Origin: Chloroflexota bacterium
Lineage (GTDB): Bacteria; Chloroflexota; Anaerolineae; B4-G1
Direction of reading: 5' to 3'
NCBI GenBank assembly: GCA_003648085.1
Contig: QMOC01000168.1
Coordinates: 1-6,153, forward strand
Length of the DNA: 6,153 bases
Below are positions 3,831-6,153 of this stretch, one piece after another. Within the stretch, counting starts at the first letter, position 1. The number at the start of each line of letters is the position of its first letter. Both the position numbers and the translations under genes were made by a program. Under the pieces are notes generated by a model. The model was not told where the DNA came from. It did not search any database and was given only the letters and a program-made list of their open reading frames with translations.

Positions 3831-6153
3831 TTAAAATCCCTCCAGCCTGCTCAGATCCACAATGCCCTCAGCCAGCGCAGCGATGTGTTGGAGTTGCGCC
3901 AGCCGATTCTCGCGCAACGCTCGATCCTCCGCCATCACCAGCACCCCCGATTCTCTGGCGAAGTACCTGTCAATCACGTCTACCAGCGGCACGAAGGCGG
4001 TGAGGAACTCGTCCACTGTGCTCTGCGGCGTGACTTGTGCCCGCGCTTTTTGGTAAGCCGCGTATAGTTCCTCCTCGGCCGGCCGAACGAAGCGGGCCGG
4101 GTCCAACGGAAAGCGCTCTTTGAACTGGCGGGTGATGCGCACGCAGCGGGCGTAGTTGTCGAGGATCCGGTTCCAGTCATCGCGGGTCACCCAGCAGGAG
4201 AGTTGGACGATGGCCTGATGGGCACGGAAGGGGTCGTCCCCCCGCGCTGCCAATACTGCGTCCACCACATCGTAGCGGAAGCCCTGCTCGCGCAGGATGC
4301 CACGCAGCCGCTCGATGATGAAATCCAGCGCGGCTGCCCATGCATCCTCGGAGACCTCCACCGGCAGCAGGCTGGCGGCTGCCGCCAACCCCTCACGCAC
4401 CGAGAAGGGGAGTTGGTGGACGATCAGATTCTGCACTAGGCCGAGGGCGTCCCGCCGCAGGTGGTAGGGATCGGCTGAGCCGGTAGGGGCCAACCCCACC
4501 GCGAAGAGGCCCACCAGGCTGTCGAGCCGGTTGGCCAATCCCACGACCAGGCCGGGCCGGGTTCGGGGCAGAGCATCATCGGCGAAACGCGGCAGATAGT
4601 GCTCAAAGATGGCCTCGGCCACAGCGGGGGCTTCCCCTGACTTCAGCGCATATTCTCGTCCCATCACTCCCTGCAGGCTGGTGAACTCGACGACCATCTG
4701 CGTCGCCAGGTCGGCCTTGCAGAGGTGGGCCGCCCGCAGGGCAGTCTCCGTTTCCTCCGCGTTCAGTCCGAGCATCTCAGCCAGTTTGGGCACCAGTTGT
4801 TCCAGCCGGCGGGTCTTGTCGAGCATCGAGCCCAGTTGTTCTTGGAAAGTGAGCGTCGCCAAGCGCGGCAGGAACTCCTCCAGCGGCTTTTTAGTGTCCT
4901 CGCGGTAGAAGAAGTCGGCGTCGGCGAAGCGAGCGCGGATGACCTCCTCGTTGCCACGGCGCACGATGTCGAGGTGTTCCTCGCCCCCGTTGCGAACGGC
5001 AATGAAGTAGGGAAGCAGGTTGGGAGGTTGGTGGTTGGGAGATTGGTGGTTGGGAGATTGGTGGTTGGGAGATTGGTAGATGGGGAAATAGCGCTGGTGC
5101 TTTTTCATCACCGCCACGAGCACCTCGGCCGGGAGGCGCAGATACTTCTCCTCGAAGTGGCCTAGGAAGGGGGTGGGCTGTTCGACCAGGTTGGTGACCT
5201 CGCCCAGGAGCGCCGGGTCGTCGGGGATGCGCCCGCCCACGCTCTGGGCCAGTTGCGCGGCCCGCTCGGCGATGAGCATGCGTCGCTCGTCGGGGTCGGC
5301 CACGATATGGTGCCGGGCCAGCAACTCCAGGTAGTCCTCCGCCCGTGGAATCTCGAACTCAGGAGAACCCTCCGGTCGGGAGCCCCGGCTGGTGCGCCCA
5401 CTGAGGACGCTGGCGTATTGGAAGGGCACAACCGCATCGCCCAGCAGAGCCACCAGGTGGCGGATGGGCCGGGAGAAGGCAACGCCACTCTCGTTCCAAC
5501 GCATGCTCTTCCTGAAGCGCAACCCGGCGATCAGGTCGGGCAGCAAGGTGGTCAGCACCTCAACAGTCGGGCGCCCTTCCTCGCGCCTGATGGCCACTAC
5601 ATACTCGCCGCCATCTATTTCCCGCACCTCCAGCGCATCCACACTTACACCATGCTTGCGGGCGAACCCCTGGGCGGCCTTCGTCGGGCGGCCCGCTGCA
5701 TCGAAGGCTACGTGCACCGGTGGCCCTTTCACCACCTCCTCGACCGCTCGCTGACGCGGGGCCAGTCCCTCAATGAGCACCGCCAACCGCCGGGGGGTAC
5801 CCAGGACGCGCAGGCTCTCGTAATCGAGCCGCGCCTCTGATAGGTGGGCCGGGGTCAGTTCGCGCAGTTGCGCCAGCGCGTCATCCAGGTCGCCGGCGGG
5901 GAGTTCCTCCGTCCCAATCTCCAGCAGAAGGGTTTCAGGTTTTATAGTTTCAGGTTTTGTGGTTTCAGGTTTCAGGTTGGTTGAAGAGTTCGGAGCCTGG
6001 AACCTGGGACCTGAAACCTCCTGGAGCCAAGGGTACTCCATTCGCTGCCGCTGTTCGACGTAGGCTTCTGCTACCTGCCGGGAGAGGTCGCGCATGCGGT
6101 GGAAATAAGTCGCCCGCTCGGTCACGCCGATGGCTCCTCGTGCGTCAAGCAAA
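3831..6153 (-). CDS. glyQS: Single-chain glycyl-tRNA synthetase (alpha-beta fusion), 3' part; GlyQ N-terminus outside the window
   Basis: Charges tRNA-Gly with glycine. Bacterial alpha2beta2 GlyRS normally comes from separate glyQ (catalytic) and glyS (tRNA-binding) genes. Here one open frame enters from the window edge. Visible residues 1-43, LLDARGAIGVTERATYFHRM onward to EYPWL, match the end of GlyQ (E. coli LLDARKAISVTERQRY). Residues 44-74 are a low-complexity linker with three KPET units. From 75 a complete GlyS follows: LLLEIGTEELP (75-85), PRRLAVLIEG, the KKHQRYFPIY motif (ending 359), HLCKADLATQMVVEFTSLQG (about 476; HD-like domain), DPYHLRRDALGLV, and a DALR-type C-terminal domain ending at TAA (3833-3831). 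No stop, and no in-frame ATG, GTG or TTG, separates the alpha end from the beta start, so a fusion is the direct reading. The loop after Y359 carries a 20-residue insertion from a tandem repeat. The first codon seen is not the true start. Confidence 0.95.
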   Translation of the reverse strand, partial: LLDARGAIGVTERATYFHRMRDLSRQVAEAYVEQRQRMEYPWLQEVSGPRFQAPNSSTNLKPETTKPETIKPETLLLEIGTEELPAGDLDDALAQLRELTPAHLSEARLDYESLRVLGTPRRLAVLIEGLAPRQRAVEEVVKGPPVHVAFDAAGRPTKAAQGFARKHGVSVDALEVREIDGGEYVVAIRREEGRPTVEVLTTLLPDLIAGLRFRKSMRWNESGVAFSRPIRHLVALLGDAVVPFQYASVLSGRTSRGSRPEGSPEFEIPRAEDYLELLARHHIVADPDERRMLIAERAAQLAQSVGGRIPDDPALLGEVTNLVEQPTPFLGHFEEKYLRLPAEVLVAVMKKHQRYFPIYQSPNHQSPNHQSPNHQPPNLLPYFIAVRNGGEEHLDIVRRGNEEVIRARFADADFFYREDTKKPLEEFLPRLATLTFQEQLGSMLDKTRRLEQLVPKLAEMLGLNAEETETALRAAHLCKADLATQMVVEFTSLQGVMGREYALKSGEAPAVAEAIFEHYLPRFADDALPRTRPGLVVGLANRLDSLVGLFAVGLAPTGSADPYHLRRDALGLVQNLIVHQLPFSVREGLAAAASLLPVEVSEDAWAAALDFIIERLRGILREQGFRYDVVDAVLAARGDDPFRAHQAIVQLSCWVTRDDWNRILDNYARCVRITRQFKERFPLDPARFVRPAEEELYAAYQKARAQVTPQSTVDEFLTAFVPLVDVIDRYFARESGVLVMAEDRALRENRLAQLQHIAALAEGIVDLSRLEGF
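5018..5077. repeat. 15-bp tandem repeat (4 units) inside the GlyRS beta region
   Basis: Four head-to-tail copies: GGTTGGGAGGTTGGT (5018-5032), then three identical GGTTGGGAGATTGGT (5033-5047, 5048-5062, 5063-5077). The unit is exactly five codons, so on the coding (minus) strand it yields an uninterrupted pentapeptide repeat of the type QSPNH at residues 360-379. It sits between KKHQRYFPIY and LLPYFIAV, where E. coli GlyS has only about five residues, so the repeat lengthens a surface loop without breaking the frame. Confidence 0.9.
5931..6018. repeat. GGTTTCAGG repeat cluster with an inverted repeat, encoding the GlyRS alpha-beta linker
   Basis: Copies of GTTTCAGGT(T) occur near 5931, 5947, 5961 and 5968. 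An inverted copy, ACCTGAAACC, lies at 6009-6018. The arms 5961-5978 and 6001-6018 are inverted repeats over 18 bp with two differences, both T-G wobbles, around a 22-nt loop. The coding strand reads this as the linker between GlyQ and GlyS parts, including KPETTKPETIKPET. Repeats of this style look like intergenic dispersed DNA rather than a domain. Confidence 0.8.

Noticed and set aside
5018..5077. Possible CRISPR array
   Set aside because: The 15-bp units are adjacent with no spacers and lie in frame inside a synthetase gene; this is a minisatellite.
5931..6045. Separate glyS gene with its own start
   Set aside because: No ATG, GTG or TTG occurs in frame between the alpha C-terminus and the beta core, and no stop ends the alpha part; an ATG at visible residue 38 lies inside conserved GlyQ sequence.

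Overview
The window looks like an ordinary housekeeping stretch of a high-GC, free-living bacterium. It is crowded with small palindromic and tandem repeats. The GlyRS architecture, tRNA genes without encoded CCA, and short GGTTTCAGG-type and 15-bp repeat islands are compatible with a Chloroflexota (Anaerolineae-like) genome. That placement is an inference from style, not from a search.

Layout, left to right. (1) Minus strand, bases 1-113: the C-terminal part of a HepT-like (DUF86) protein with an RX4HXY motif but no visible N-terminus or start, lying directly behind prfA where prmC often sits. (2) Minus strand, 115-1191: complete prfA (peptide chain release factor 1), read from a near-consensus promoter at 1313-1340. 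A roughly 115-nt leader holds a strong two-storey hairpin. (3) Plus strand, 1372-1841: a tRNA operon with its own near-consensus promoter, four tRNA genes (Pro-TGG, Gly-TCC, a CAT tRNA most like the lysidine-type Ile2, and Gln-TTG) and a rho-independent terminator. (4) 1842-2022: a leader or intergenic stretch filled by two adjacent palindromes, one of which is made of two arms that each fold separately. (5) Plus strand, 2023-3809: glmU (GTG start) and cdd, overlapping by ATGA and probably translationally coupled. (6) Minus strand, 3831-6153: the 3' part of a single-chain glycyl-tRNA synthetase, in which the alpha subunit's C-terminus runs through a linker into a complete beta subunit, convergent with cdd.

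Functionally the genes serve translation (release factor, tRNAs, GlyRS), cell-envelope precursor synthesis (GlmU makes UDP-GlcNAc) and pyrimidine salvage (Cdd). tRNA-Gly(TCC) is a substrate of the GlyRS encoded 2.3 kb away.

No wholly new system is evident. The most interesting feature is how repeat DNA has entered coding sequence. The GlyRS alpha-beta linker is encoded by a palindromic repeat cluster. A loop inside the beta subunit is encoded by four in-frame copies of a 15-bp repeat whose G-rich strand resembles a two-tetrad G-quadruplex. The HepT remnant and the folded elements in front of glmU and prfA are the next most interesting.
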